The position numbers and the translations under genes are program-made. Positions 52,768 to 62,500 of a DNA stretch of 64,000 nucleotides are shown piece after piece. The stretch is from JALEVB01 sp022768265 (GTDB lineage Bacteria; Bacillota_I; Bacilli_A; Erysipelotrichales; Erysipelotrichaceae): contig JAXFJE010000031.1 in the NCBI GenBank assembly GCA_034168985.1, forward strand, positions 43,085 through 107,084. The letters run 5' to 3'. How positions within the stretch are numbered: the stretch's first letter is position 1; every line of letters starts with the position of its first letter. The notes under the pieces were generated by a model. It ran no database searches, was not told the origin of the DNA, and saw nothing but the letters and a program-made list of their open reading frames with translations.

Positions 52768-53466
52768 ATGGAGCAATTACAACATGTTGCCATCATTATG
52801 GATGGAAATGGAAGATGGGCAAAAGCTAAAGGGTTACCAAGAACGCAAGGCCATTTTGTTGGTGTAGATAATGTTAGAAACATTGCTATCAAAGCTAATG
52901 ATATGGGAATCAAAGTGTTGACCGTATATGCATTTAGTACGGAAAATTGGAAACGTCCTATGGAAGAAGTAAGTTATTTGATGAAGCTTCCAGCTATCTT
53001 CTTTGATAAATTTATGAAAGAATTAATGGAAAAAAACATTCGAATCAAGATGATTGGCGAAATGGAACAAATTCCTAAAGATACGGCTAAGATCTTGCAG
53101 CGAGCTATCGATAAGACGGCTAATAATACTGGCATGATCTTAAATTTCGCAATGAACTATGGTTCTAGGCGAGAAATGCTTTTAGCTATCAATCAATATG
53201 CTCAAGATGTTTTAGCAGGTAAAGCAGCTTTAGGAATCGATGAAGTGGGCTTTGATCAATACTTGATGACCAAAGATTTTCCACCAGTTGATCTTTTGAT
53301 CAGAACCAGTGGTGAACAAAGAATATCAAACTTTTTGTTATGGCAAATTGCCTATACAGAATTGATGTTTGTTGATGAAGCTTGGCCAGAGTTTACGCCA
53401 GAGAAATTTGAATTATATTGCAAAGAGTTTGCTAAGCGTGATCGTCGTTATGGGGGATTGAAATAA
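52768..53466 (+). CDS. uppS: Undecaprenyl diphosphate synthase
   Basis: Adds eight isopentenyl units to farnesyl diphosphate, giving the lipid carrier for peptidoglycan and surface glycans. Catalytic Asp12 lies in IIMDGNGRWAKAKGLPRTQGH; TVYAFSTENWKRP and DLLIRTSGEQRISNFLLWQIAYTELMF are family motifs. 232 residues with GAGG six bases upstream. It leads an envelope-lipid operon running to the DUF368 gene. Confidence 0.97.
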   Translation: MEQLQHVAIIMDGNGRWAKAKGLPRTQGHFVGVDNVRNIAIKANDMGIKVLTVYAFSTENWKRPMEEVSYLMKLPAIFFDKFMKELMEKNIRIKMIGEMEQIPKDTAKILQRAIDKTANNTGMILNFAMNYGSRREMLLAINQYAQDVLAGKAALGIDEVGFDQYLMTKDFPPVDLLIRTSGEQRISNFLLWQIAYTELMFVDEAWPEFTPEKFELYCKEFAKRDRRYGGLK

Positions 53467-54230
53467 TGAAACAACGCTTTTTGACAGGAATCATCTTATT
53501 GGTCATAGTATTTTTTCCTTTTTATTTTGGGGGAATGTTGCTTAGAGCCTTAGTATTTGCTGCATGTGCCTTAAGTGCTTATGAACTTATCGAATTGCGT
53601 AAAGGTCGGACGAAGTGGGGTTTGATCATATTTGTTTTTTTAAGTATCATAGCTTTTTATAATTTAAGTGATAACTATATGCTTATAACCTTATCGTTTT
53701 TTTTGATCATCTTATTCATGCTTACGATCTTTGTTGAAGATATTCAGGTTACCGATATATGTTATATCTTTACGATATCGGTTATCTTATCTTTAGCAGC
53801 TAAAAGTCTGATCGTTGTTTATGATCAGGGATATAGCGTGTTGCTTTATTTGGCAATGGCATGTTATGGTTGTGATTTTGGGGCTTATATCTTTGGATAT
53901 TTTTTTGGTAAACATAAGATGATCGAACGGATCTCTCCTAAAAAAACATGGGAAGGGGCGATCGGCGGTTGGGCTACGGGATTTATCGGTAGCTTGATCT
54001 TTGCTTATTTTATGATCGATACAATTAGTTTTGAATTATTATTTCTATGCTCTTTGCTTTTGCCGATCGTGGCACAGATCGGCGATCTATCTTTTAGTGC
54101 TATCAAAAGATATTATGGAGTCAAAGATTTTGGTACGATCTTTCCAGGTCATGGCGGGGTATTAGACAGAATTGATAGTTTGGTCTTCTGTTTGATGTTT
54201 TTTAATGCGTTTTTAATGATGGTGATATAA
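53466..54230 (+). CDS. cdsA: Phosphatidate cytidylyltransferase
   Basis: Integral membrane enzyme making CDP-diacylglycerol, the precursor of all anionic phospholipids. Many hydrophobic helices; the signature near the C-terminus is IGDLSFSAIKRYYGVKDFGTIFPGHGGVLDRIDS, and RISPKKTWEGAIGGW precedes it. 254 residues. One-base overlap with uppS. Confidence 0.96.
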   Translation: MKQRFLTGIILLVIVFFPFYFGGMLLRALVFAACALSAYELIELRKGRTKWGLIIFVFLSIIAFYNLSDNYMLITLSFFLIILFMLTIFVEDIQVTDICYIFTISVILSLAAKSLIVVYDQGYSVLLYLAMACYGCDFGAYIFGYFFGKHKMIERISPKKTWEGAIGGWATGFIGSLIFAYFMIDTISFELLFLCSLLLPIVAQIGDLSFSAIKRYYGVKDFGTIFPGHGGVLDRIDSLVFCLMFFNAFLMMVI

Positions 54231-55385
54231 ATGAAGAAAATACTTTTGTTAGGAGCAAGCGGATCTATTGGCTTGCAAACGATCGATGTGATCAAAAACC
54301 ATCCTGATCAATATGTTTTGACAGGATTTAGCGTTGGGAGACAAGTAGCTAAAGCATATGAGATCTTAGCATGCTTAAAAGTGGAAAAAGTCTATGTTCA
54401 GGATGAAGAAGCTGCTAAAAAGCTGCAGGAAGCTTATCAAGATATCAAGGTTTATCATGGAAAGATGGGCTTATTGTCTTTGGTTGAGGAGGCTGATTAT
54501 GATCTTTTAGTAAATGCTTTGGTGGGATTTGTGGGACTAGAGCCAACTTTGAAAGCTATCAGTCTAAATAAAGATGTTGCGTTGGCAAATAAAGAAACCT
54601 TGGTCGTAGCAGGTGAATTAGTCAAGAAAGCCTTAAAACAGCATCATGTCCATTTATTTCCAATCGATAGTGAACACTCAGCTATTGCACAATGCTTACA
54701 AGGTAATAAGCATGAAGAAATCAAAAAGCTGATCATTACGGCTAGTGGCGGATCTTTTAGAGATAAGACCAGAGATCAATTAAAAGATGTTACGCTACAA
54801 GATACCTTAAAACATCCAAACTGGGCAATGGGAGCTAAAATTACCATTGATAGTGCAACGATGATGAATAAAGGATTAGAAGTCATAGAAGCTCATTATT
54901 TATTCGATGTTGATTATGAAGATATCGATGTGTTATTGCATCGTGAAAGCATCGTTCATTCTATGGTCGAATATGTTGATAATTCTATCATGGCGCAATT
55001 AGGCAATGCTGATATGCGTTTGCCTATACAATATGCATTAAGCTATCCTGCTCGTTTATCTATCAATACGCAACCTTTAGATCTAGTTGCAATTGGTAGC
55101 TTACACTTTGAAAAAATGGATATGGAACGCTATCCGTTGCTTGCTTTGGCCTATGAAGTTGGTAAAAAAGGTGGGAATTTACCATGTATCATGAATGGCG
55201 CTAATGAAGAAGCTAATTTTGCCTTTCAAAAAGGTGAGATCGCTTTTTTAGATATTGAAAGATTGGTCTTTAAAGCTGTAGAAGCTGCCACTTACGCTCC
55301 AGTTGAAACGTTGGAAGATATTTTAGCGGCTGATAAGTGGGTACGAGCTTTTGTGCGCGAACAAATTGAGGTGATTAATAAGTGA
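54231..55385 (+). CDS. dxr: 1-deoxy-D-xylulose 5-phosphate reductoisomerase
   Basis: Second step of the MEP isoprenoid pathway, which supplies UppS. NADPH loop LLGASGSIGLQT at the start, NKETLVVAGEL, PIDSEHSAIAQCLQG and PNWAMGAKITIDSATMMNKGLEVIEAH. 384 residues, complete. It shows that the organism makes isopentenyl diphosphate by MEP rather than only by mevalonate. Directly follows cdsA. Confidence 0.97.
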   Translation: MKKILLLGASGSIGLQTIDVIKNHPDQYVLTGFSVGRQVAKAYEILACLKVEKVYVQDEEAAKKLQEAYQDIKVYHGKMGLLSLVEEADYDLLVNALVGFVGLEPTLKAISLNKDVALANKETLVVAGELVKKALKQHHVHLFPIDSEHSAIAQCLQGNKHEEIKKLIITASGGSFRDKTRDQLKDVTLQDTLKHPNWAMGAKITIDSATMMNKGLEVIEAHYLFDVDYEDIDVLLHRESIVHSMVEYVDNSIMAQLGNADMRLPIQYALSYPARLSINTQPLDLVAIGSLHFEKMDMERYPLLALAYEVGKKGGNLPCIMNGANEEANFAFQKGEIAFLDIERLVFKAVEAATYAPVETLEDILAADKWVRAFVREQIEVINK

Positions 55386-56440
55386 CCATAATATATTTTA
55401 TTCTTCTATTATCTGCGATTATCATCATCCATGAATTAGGACATTTCATGTTTGCTAAATTATTTAAAGTGTATTGTTATGAATTTTCAATTGGCATGGG
55501 GCCAAAGTTATGGCAAAAAAAGGGCAAGGAAACAGTATATACTTTGCGTCTTTTACCAATAGGTGGTTATGTAGCGATGGCTGGTGAAAATGATGGTATG
55601 CAGGAAGCTTTTGAAAATATCGAGGTTCCAAAAGAAAGAACGCTTACTAATTTAAAAGAATGGAAGCGGATCATCATCATGGGGGCAGGTATCTTCATGA
55701 ATTTTATGCTAGCTTGGATCATCATGTCAGGTTTTTATTTATATCAAGGCGCATATCCAATCGATCCAGCACCAGTTGTAGCCGATGTAGTGCCAAATGG
55801 TCCAGCTGATCAAGCGGGCATGCAAAAAGATGATTATATCCTTAAAGTAACTTTAGCTGATGGTACGACCATTGAGCCAAAAACTTTTGCGGATATCACT
55901 AATTATACTTTGACTTATGATGACGATATAACATATACTATAGAGCGAGATGGTCAATTGATGCATTTGACGGTGACACCAATGCAAGACCCGCAAACTA
56001 AGGCTTATTATTCGGGAATCAATTCTCTGCCTTATACTTTTAAAGAAGTGACATTATTGAATGCTCCGCTTTTAGGTGCTAGCTATTTGATCGATACTAC
56101 TAAATCAATGATCATATCATTATTTAGGATGTTTCAAGGTTTCGGGTTAGAACAAGTAAGTGGTCCTGTTGGCATATATACGGTAACAGAAACTTATGCA
56201 AGTTTGGGAATTGAGTATTTCTTGATGTTAGTTGCCTTGATGTCTTTAAATATTGGTATCGTAAATGCTTTACCTTTACCAGTTCTTGATGGTGGAAGGA
56301 TCGTCATTACGATCGGTGAATGGATATGTCATCGTAAATTAAATCAAAAAGTGGAAATAGCGTTGATGTCAGCTTGTTGGATCTTATTGATCGGCCTGAT
56401 GCTATTTGTCACTTGGAATGACATCTTACGTTTACTATAA
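55382..56440 (+). CDS. rseP: RIP metalloprotease RseP (site-2 protease)
   Basis: Membrane zinc protease that cuts transmembrane segments, such as those of anti-sigma factors or leftover signal peptides. HELGH (H17, E18, H21) sits in the first helix, a PDZ domain occupies about 125-200 (VVADVVPNGPADQAGMQKDDYI), and the third zinc ligand is in LPLPVLDGGR near 300. Start is GTG 55382, overlapping dxr. 352 residues. Confidence 0.95.
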   Translation: MTIIYFILLLSAIIIIHELGHFMFAKLFKVYCYEFSIGMGPKLWQKKGKETVYTLRLLPIGGYVAMAGENDGMQEAFENIEVPKERTLTNLKEWKRIIIMGAGIFMNFMLAWIIMSGFYLYQGAYPIDPAPVVADVVPNGPADQAGMQKDDYILKVTLADGTTIEPKTFADITNYTLTYDDDITYTIERDGQLMHLTVTPMQDPQTKAYYSGINSLPYTFKEVTLLNAPLLGASYLIDTTKSMIISLFRMFQGFGLEQVSGPVGIYTVTETYASLGIEYFLMLVALMSLNIGIVNALPLPVLDGGRIVITIGEWICHRKLNQKVEIALMSACWILLIGLMLFVTWNDILRLL

Positions 56441-56449
56441 GGAGAGAGT

Positions 56450-57307
56450 ATGGAATTTTTACGTAATATCTTAAATGGTATCTTGATGGGAGTAGCTAAT
56501 GTAATCCCAGGTGTTAGTGGAGGTACGATCGCAGTTGTTTTAGGCTTCTATGATCGTTTGATGGACTGCATTACGATTAATTTTAAAGTTATCAAAAAGA
56601 ATTTGCCTTTTTTGATCCCCTTAGGTTTAGGTGTAGTTATCGGTGTTGTTGGGTTAAGCAAATTGATGGAAATTTTATTTGCTAAATTTCCACAACAAAC
56701 TTATTTTGCTTTTATTGGGATTATCTTAGGTAGCTTACCAGCTATTTTTACCAAAGCTCGTTTAACTAGTCCAAAGATCAAAGCTGTACCATGGGTAGGT
56801 TTTATCATAGCGTTTGCTATCATGGCGTTTTTAGCTTTATTCAATGGCGATGCGGAAAGTGGATCAGTATTGTATCGTACGTTGACTCCTGAATCATTTA
56901 TTGCATGTTTGATTGCAATGGCAATTGCTGTGGCAACGATGATCATTCCTGGTATCAGTGGTTCCATGATCTTGATCGTCATGAATATGTATCAGACGAT
57001 TTATTTTGAAGTTTTAAATAACTTCAATATTCCTTTGTTGATCCCAAGTGCCATTGGTGGCGTGATCGGTTTATTTGGGGGAGCTATCTTGATTAGATAT
57101 CTATTAGCTCATTTTAATCAATTGACTTATATGATCATTGTAGGATTACTGGTTGGTTCGATCTTTCAATTGATCGTTCAAGCTAATATCGTTGCATTTG
57201 ATCTAACGCTTATCGTTTCAATCGTTATCATGCTGGTAATGATGGTAGTAATCTTTAAGATTGGAAAAAAAGATTTGATGCAAGATCTAGCAAAGATCAA
57301 AGAATAG
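56450..57307 (+). CDS. DUF368 membrane protein, PopT-type undecaprenyl-phosphate translocase
   Basis: Polytopic membrane protein with inverted-repeat symmetry: NVIPGVSGGTIAVVLGFYD at 18-36 and TMIIPGISGSMILIVMNMY at about 163-181. DUF368 proteins (PopT) and DedA proteins (UptA) have been reported to return undecaprenyl phosphate across the membrane for reuse. Its place ten bases behind uppS-cdsA-dxr-rseP fits that role. 285 residues. It is the last gene of the operon, ending at a terminator with an unusually long T run. Confidence 0.88.
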   Translation: MEFLRNILNGILMGVANVIPGVSGGTIAVVLGFYDRLMDCITINFKVIKKNLPFLIPLGLGVVIGVVGLSKLMEILFAKFPQQTYFAFIGIILGSLPAIFTKARLTSPKIKAVPWVGFIIAFAIMAFLALFNGDAESGSVLYRTLTPESFIACLIAMAIAVATMIIPGISGSMILIVMNMYQTIYFEVLNNFNIPLLIPSAIGGVIGLFGGAILIRYLLAHFNQLTYMIIVGLLVGSIFQLIVQANIVAFDLTLIVSIVIMLVMMVVIFKIGKKDLMQDLAKIKE

Positions 57308-57359
<52 letters not shown>

Positions 57360-57386
57360 TAAACATGGTTAATTATTGGAATAAGT

Positions 57387-57416
57387 TTGTTTTCCTAGAA
57401 TGAAAGGTGGTATAAT
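57387..57416 (+). promoter_or_regulatory. galE promoter
   Basis: TTGTTT (57387-57392), 18 bases, TATAAT (57411-57416). Confidence 0.68.
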
Positions 57417-57438
57417 AACAAAGAAGTGAGGTAAAAGT

Positions 57439-58452
57439 ATGGCAACAATTTTAGTAACAGGTGGATGTGGTTATATCGGTTCTCATACATGCGTAGAATT
57501 GATCAACTTGCATCATGAAGTAATTATCGTTGATAATTTATATAATTCTTCAATCAAGGTCTTAGACCGTATTGAAACGATCACAGGCGTAAGACCAAAG
57601 TTTTATCAAGTAGATATTTTAGACCGCGAAGGTTTGGATCAGATATTTGCTGAAAATAAGATCGATGCGGTGATTCATTTTGCTGGCTATAAAGCAGTAG
57701 GGGAATCCGTAGCTATTCCATTAACATACTATAAGAATAATATTAGCGGTAGCGTCAATTTATATGAAGCCATGGCCAAAGCAAATGTAAAGACCGTGGT
57801 CTTTAGCTCTAGTGCTACCGTATATGGTGATCCTGCTAGTGTTCCTATCAAGGAAGATTTCCCTTTAAGTACTACTAACCCATATGGAACGACAAAGCTA
57901 TATAATGAACAGATCTTAAAAGATGTGTATGTTTCTGATAATGATTGGAGTATCTTGTTATTACGTTATTTCAATCCGATCGGCGCTCATAAATCTGGCT
58001 TGTTAGGAGAAACGCCAAATGGCATTCCTAATAATCTATTGCCATATATCGCACAAGTTGCCACAGGTAAACGTGAGTTTTTAAGGGTATGGGGCAATGA
58101 TTATGATACGGTTGATGGTACAGGCGTACGTGATTATATCCATGTTGTAGATCTAGCTTTAGGTCATATCAAAGCAATTGAATATGCTTTGAAACATAAA
58201 GGTGTGGAATGTGTAAATCTAGGTACAGGCAATGGCTATTCAGTCTTACAAGTAAAAGATGCATTTGCGAAAGCTTCGAATTTAGAAATACCTTACCAAA
58301 TCATGGATAGACGTCCAGGAGATATTGCGACATGTTATGCTGATACGACCAAAGCTAAGGAATTATTAGGTTGGAGTGCAAAGTATAACATTGATGATAT
58401 GTGTCAGGATGCATGGAATTTTGCTCAAAAAAATCCTAATGGCATTGAGTAA
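57439..58452 (+). CDS. galE: UDP-glucose 4-epimerase
   Basis: Interconverts UDP-glucose and UDP-galactose for galactose use and surface glycans. NAD-binding GGCGYIGSHT (8-17), catalytic Ser125 region FSSSATVYG, and Tyr149/Lys153 in NPYGTTK. 337 residues, complete. It is a single-gene unit with its own promoter and terminator and no Leloir-pathway neighbours, so polysaccharide precursor supply is the likelier role. UDP-GlcNAc epimerase activity cannot be excluded. Confidence 0.94.
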   Translation: MATILVTGGCGYIGSHTCVELINLHHEVIIVDNLYNSSIKVLDRIETITGVRPKFYQVDILDREGLDQIFAENKIDAVIHFAGYKAVGESVAIPLTYYKNNISGSVNLYEAMAKANVKTVVFSSSATVYGDPASVPIKEDFPLSTTNPYGTTKLYNEQILKDVYVSDNDWSILLLRYFNPIGAHKSGLLGETPNGIPNNLLPYIAQVATGKREFLRVWGNDYDTVDGTGVRDYIHVVDLALGHIKAIEYALKHKGVECVNLGTGNGYSVLQVKDAFAKASNLEIPYQIMDRRPGDIATCYADTTKAKELLGWSAKYNIDDMCQDAWNFAQKNPNGIE

Positions 58453-58461
58453 TTAATCTAG

Positions 58462-58489
58462 GCAGCAAGTTTAACTTGTTGCTTTTTTT
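58462..58489 (+). terminator. Terminator after galE
   Basis: GCAGCAAG pairs with CTTGTTGC across TTTAA, then seven T. Confidence 0.9.
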
Positions 58490-58511
58490 ATTGGTAGCTT
58501 ATTTAGAAATT

Positions 58512-58520
58512 TGCTATAAT
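58512..58520 (+). promoter_or_regulatory. Extended -10 promoter before the anchored protein gene
   Basis: TGCTATAAT, giving a start near 58527 and supporting the GTG start at 58542. Confidence 0.65.
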
Positions 58521-58541
58521 AAATTGAAGGAGTGTGATAGC

Positions 58542-59513
58542 GTGAACAAGCAAAAAAAAATCATCATCCTCATTGTTACGGCATGTTTGATAATTGCCAT
58601 CAGCATATTAGGATTCATGCTTATAAATAATCATCAAAGTGATGATTCACCAGTTAAAGAAGAAAAACCAAGTTTATCAGATGTCGCAGGTCAAGATAAG
58701 CCAACGGCCAATACAGCGTTTGATGGTATCAAGATCGATCTGGTGGATTATACGACATATAAATTAGATGACCTAGATTTTAATTTCGTCATAGCAAAGA
58801 TCAGGGTAAAAGCTGATGAGGCTACCAATATTAACTTAGATCATTTTGTGACTAGTGAAAATATTACCTTGGCCGATTATGATGAATATGTGGCAGCGCT
58901 AGAAAGCAAAGGTTATTATTTAGGTAAACAAAATGTTTGGTATGAATTGGTATCGTTGGAAACAGAGTATTTCAGCAATATCTTTATTCCTATCAAAGAT
59001 AAAAACTTAGCAAAGATCGAAGTTACCAATGATATCGATCAAACTACGATGGTATTTGATTTAACCAAAAATGAAGGCTCTAAAGAAATGTTACGATATG
59101 AAGCAAATGATATCATTAGCGATGGAAAGACCTATCAGATCCAAGTATCTAGTGCCTTTGATATCACTGGTGAACAATTGTATCAAAATGATAGTGAATA
59201 TCTAGTTCCTTCAACGGTTGGTATATATTGTTTTAATTTAGATGTAATAAGCTTGTGGAAGGATAAGATCGTTATTGAGGAAGCTTATTATTATCCCGAT
59301 AATAGCAAAGAAGTTTTTAAAGCATTGGACTCATCGATCAAAGCGATGAAGCATGATAATATCATTGGACAAGAAATAACCGAGAAAAGCAGTGGATCAT
59401 TATTTTTTGAAGCGTTTAATCCAATGAATAATCCAATTACTTATACAGGAACCTTAAAGTTAAAAGTAAGTGGTTCGGATAGTTTGATCGAGATCAGTGT
59501 CGATTTGAACTAG
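58542..59513 (+). CDS. Hypothetical membrane-anchored extracellular protein
   Basis: Not recognised. GTG 58542 is chosen because AAGGAG lies nine bases upstream and the promoter excludes earlier codons; this gives 323 residues. A short positive N-terminus (NKQKKI) precedes one hydrophobic helix (IIILIVTACLIIAISILGFMLI, about 8-29), so the remaining 290 residues should lie outside the cell. A Ser/Pro/Glu linker follows, then a beta-rich, acidic domain (YTTYKLDDLDFNFVIAKIRVKADEA), with no Cys cluster or catalytic motif that I can see. No lipobox. The gene ends 13 bases before the autolysin gene and shares its transcript, so a role in cell-wall remodelling or autolysin control is possible. Confidence 0.75.
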   Translation: MNKQKKIIILIVTACLIIAISILGFMLINNHQSDDSPVKEEKPSLSDVAGQDKPTANTAFDGIKIDLVDYTTYKLDDLDFNFVIAKIRVKADEATNINLDHFVTSENITLADYDEYVAALESKGYYLGKQNVWYELVSLETEYFSNIFIPIKDKNLAKIEVTNDIDQTTMVFDLTKNEGSKEMLRYEANDIISDGKTYQIQVSSAFDITGEQLYQNDSEYLVPSTVGIYCFNLDVISLWKDKIVIEEAYYYPDNSKEVFKALDSSIKAMKHDNIIGQEITEKSSGSLFFEAFNPMNNPITYTGTLKLKVSGSDSLIEISVDLN

Positions 59514-59526
59514 GAGGGGAAAGTTA

Positions 59527-62500
59527 GTGAAAAAATTTATTAATATTATTTTATCATTTTGCCTAGTCTGGTCGATCATGGCAATAAGCAAGCAAGATAT
59601 CGTGCAACAAGTGGAAGCTTATGATTTTACTTATGCGATGAATTGCGGAAATTATGAGGTTGATATCGTTAGAGATGATGGGGGCTTTCAAAGCTATGGC
59701 TGCTATGGTAATTTTAACGATGCTAAAAGCAAGATGTATGAGCTAGGTAAGGATGCGGTCGTGCGCCATCCTTCTAGTGCTTCGCCAACCAAGATCATTG
59801 CGATGGTTTCAGGAACGGCATATAGCTATCCCTCAAGATACGGTAAAAATACTTTGGACATCACCCAATATAACGGTAATGTTGCTAATCAAAAGACGAC
59901 CTATGTTACGATGCATCGTGAACTATATTATCAAGGTACAGAAAGTTATGATGGAAATGGGGAAGGGAAGATCCATATCAATGTAACTGGTTTTGATGGT
60001 TACACAACCTTAAAAGGTGTTGATCTAATTCCTACCAAATATACAGAAAAAGAAATTCCTATCATGTTAGGGGGCAGTAACACAGGTAAATATACTGAAC
60101 AACCATTTATGACCCATATTTACAAGGCTGAATATGTGGTAGAACAAAGTGGTAATTATCGTGATCTGGTCTTTTACTGGTATAGTGGATGGAGCGGTCC
60201 TTCTACCTATCCTGCTAAAAATCGACATGCTGTTGGTCTAGCTCCTGATTGGATGGAAACAGGTCATAAGTATTATTCGTATGATGGTTATACCTTTTAT
60301 AGCGATCCTTATTACCAAAACAAAGTTGGTACATATTATAACTATTATCAATTTTTACCTTTAAGAACAAAAAGCAATATTTCCGCAGGCACCTATAATA
60401 CTTTTTTAAGTAGCAAAGGTTATAACTCTTCAAGTAAATTATGGAATCAAGGACAAACTTTTGTCAATGGTCAAAATACCTATGGAGTAAATGCGTTATT
60501 GGTATATTCAATGGCTTGTTTAGAAAGTGCCTATGGAACCAGCAATCTTGCAAGAGAAAAAAATAATTTGTTTGGTTGGAGTGCCTATGATTCTGATCCC
60601 AATTCCGCATCTTATTTTAGCAGTGTCGAACAGGGGATCAATGAGCATATGGGCATTAACTTACGAGGTTATTTAGATATCAATGATTTCCGTTTTTTTG
60701 GACCGCATTTAGGTAATAAAGGTTCAGGTATCAACTTAAAATACGCTGCTGATCCATATTGGGGCTATAAAATTGCCGCTATTGCCTATGAAATAGATAA
60801 ATGTGCAAATGGTTATAATGGTCAATTAACTGATTATAATAATTATTCTTTGGGGGTAATCAATACATATGGCGTACCAATCAAAGAAAAAGCTGATAAT
60901 AACTCCAAAACGTTGTATAATTCACAATATGGGGCTACCTATCAGAAAAATTTCATGGTAACTATTTTGAATGAATCGAGTAATTTTATCAAAACCAATA
61001 CTGTTAATCCATTAAATGGATCTAATGTAATAAGTGGTAAAGATAAAGGTTTGGTTAATTATGATTTTAATAATAGCGTAGGCTATATCCAAGCTAATTA
61101 TGTTGATAAGGTTAGTCAAGGAAGCAATGTCGAAGAAGGAACAAGACCTACAGGAGAATTTGTTTTCAAGATAACTAATTTTGGATGGGATCAAAATAAG
61201 TTGGTGATCAAAGGCGAAGCATATCAGCCAGGTATTTATGTAACTTCAAGCAATACCTTAAAACATCGCTTATGGCTAGAAAATGCTTATTTTGAGCAAA
61301 AAGAATATCCTTTGACAACTAATGTCAATAAAGATTATGCAACGTTTGAAACCAGCTTAGATGTTAGCCAATTAGCTGATGGAACCTATAAATTTATGGT
61401 TGATTATAGTTATGGTGAATTTAGTGAATATAATGGATATAAATATCTTGCTGGTATCGAAGTGCCAGCCGAACAAACGATTGCAAATAAGAAGATCAGC
61501 TTTAGTAAAGCCGATGAATTGGTATTGATGAAGGTAGAAACGATCAATGTTCCTGATCCTGAACCAACTACCTCACCAGAACCAACGACACCGCCAGAGC
61601 CAACTACTCCGCCAGATCCTACGATCAAGAAGACCTTAGCAGCTTCACCAACACAATTTGATTATGTAGATGGTAATAAGTTGGCGATATCGGGAATGGC
61701 GTTGATCAAGGGTATGGATGCTAAAGAAGGCAGCAATATCAAACATGAAATTGTATTTGTAGATAGTGATAGCGGTAAAGAAGTTAAAGCGTATACTGCT
61801 GTAACAAGCAAAGATCCAATTAATTTGGGCGATGGTTATACCTATGAAATGACGCATTTTGAAAGTGTAATAGATATAAATGAACTAGTTGAGGCAGGTT
61901 ATAGCAATTATACGATCATGATCAGGATCACAAATGGTGATACGGTAATGAGTGATAACTTATTGAATAGTGAGTTCTTAGCAATGCCAGCAATCAAACA
62001 AATTGATGGTAAAAATGTCTACTTTATCCAAAATCAAGAATATCGATTCCGTTATGAGCTATTGATAAATAATATAGCTTTAGATTGGAGTACCATCAAC
62101 AAGGCCAATAAACGTAATTCATTGTATTCTAGCTTAGCTTTGACGATCGATGATGATGAAAATATGAATGTTGAAGCAGCTAGCTGGATCTATAATATCA
62201 ATTATGATGATCCAAGTAAGATTACATACCAGTTTATTTTAGCCGATGTAAAGACAGGCAAGACCTTTGAACTAAAAGAAGTTAATAGTAATGCTTGTGC
62301 GGTGGATTATTCTAAACTGATGAAATTATCTTACGATTATTCTAATGCTTGTTTTAAAGTAACAAATGATCTAAAACAAATTCCAGATGGTTCATATATC
62401 GTTTATATGGAAATATATAACGGTGAATATCATGATATATTTGAAGTTACTGATTATTATGACGAGATGAAGCTTGAAGTTACTGCGGCTAATACGGGTA

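Noticed and set aside
61552..61623. Tandem repeat as a CRISPR array
   Set aside because: Units are 18 bases, lie in frame in a coding region, have no spacers and encode a Pro/Thr linker.
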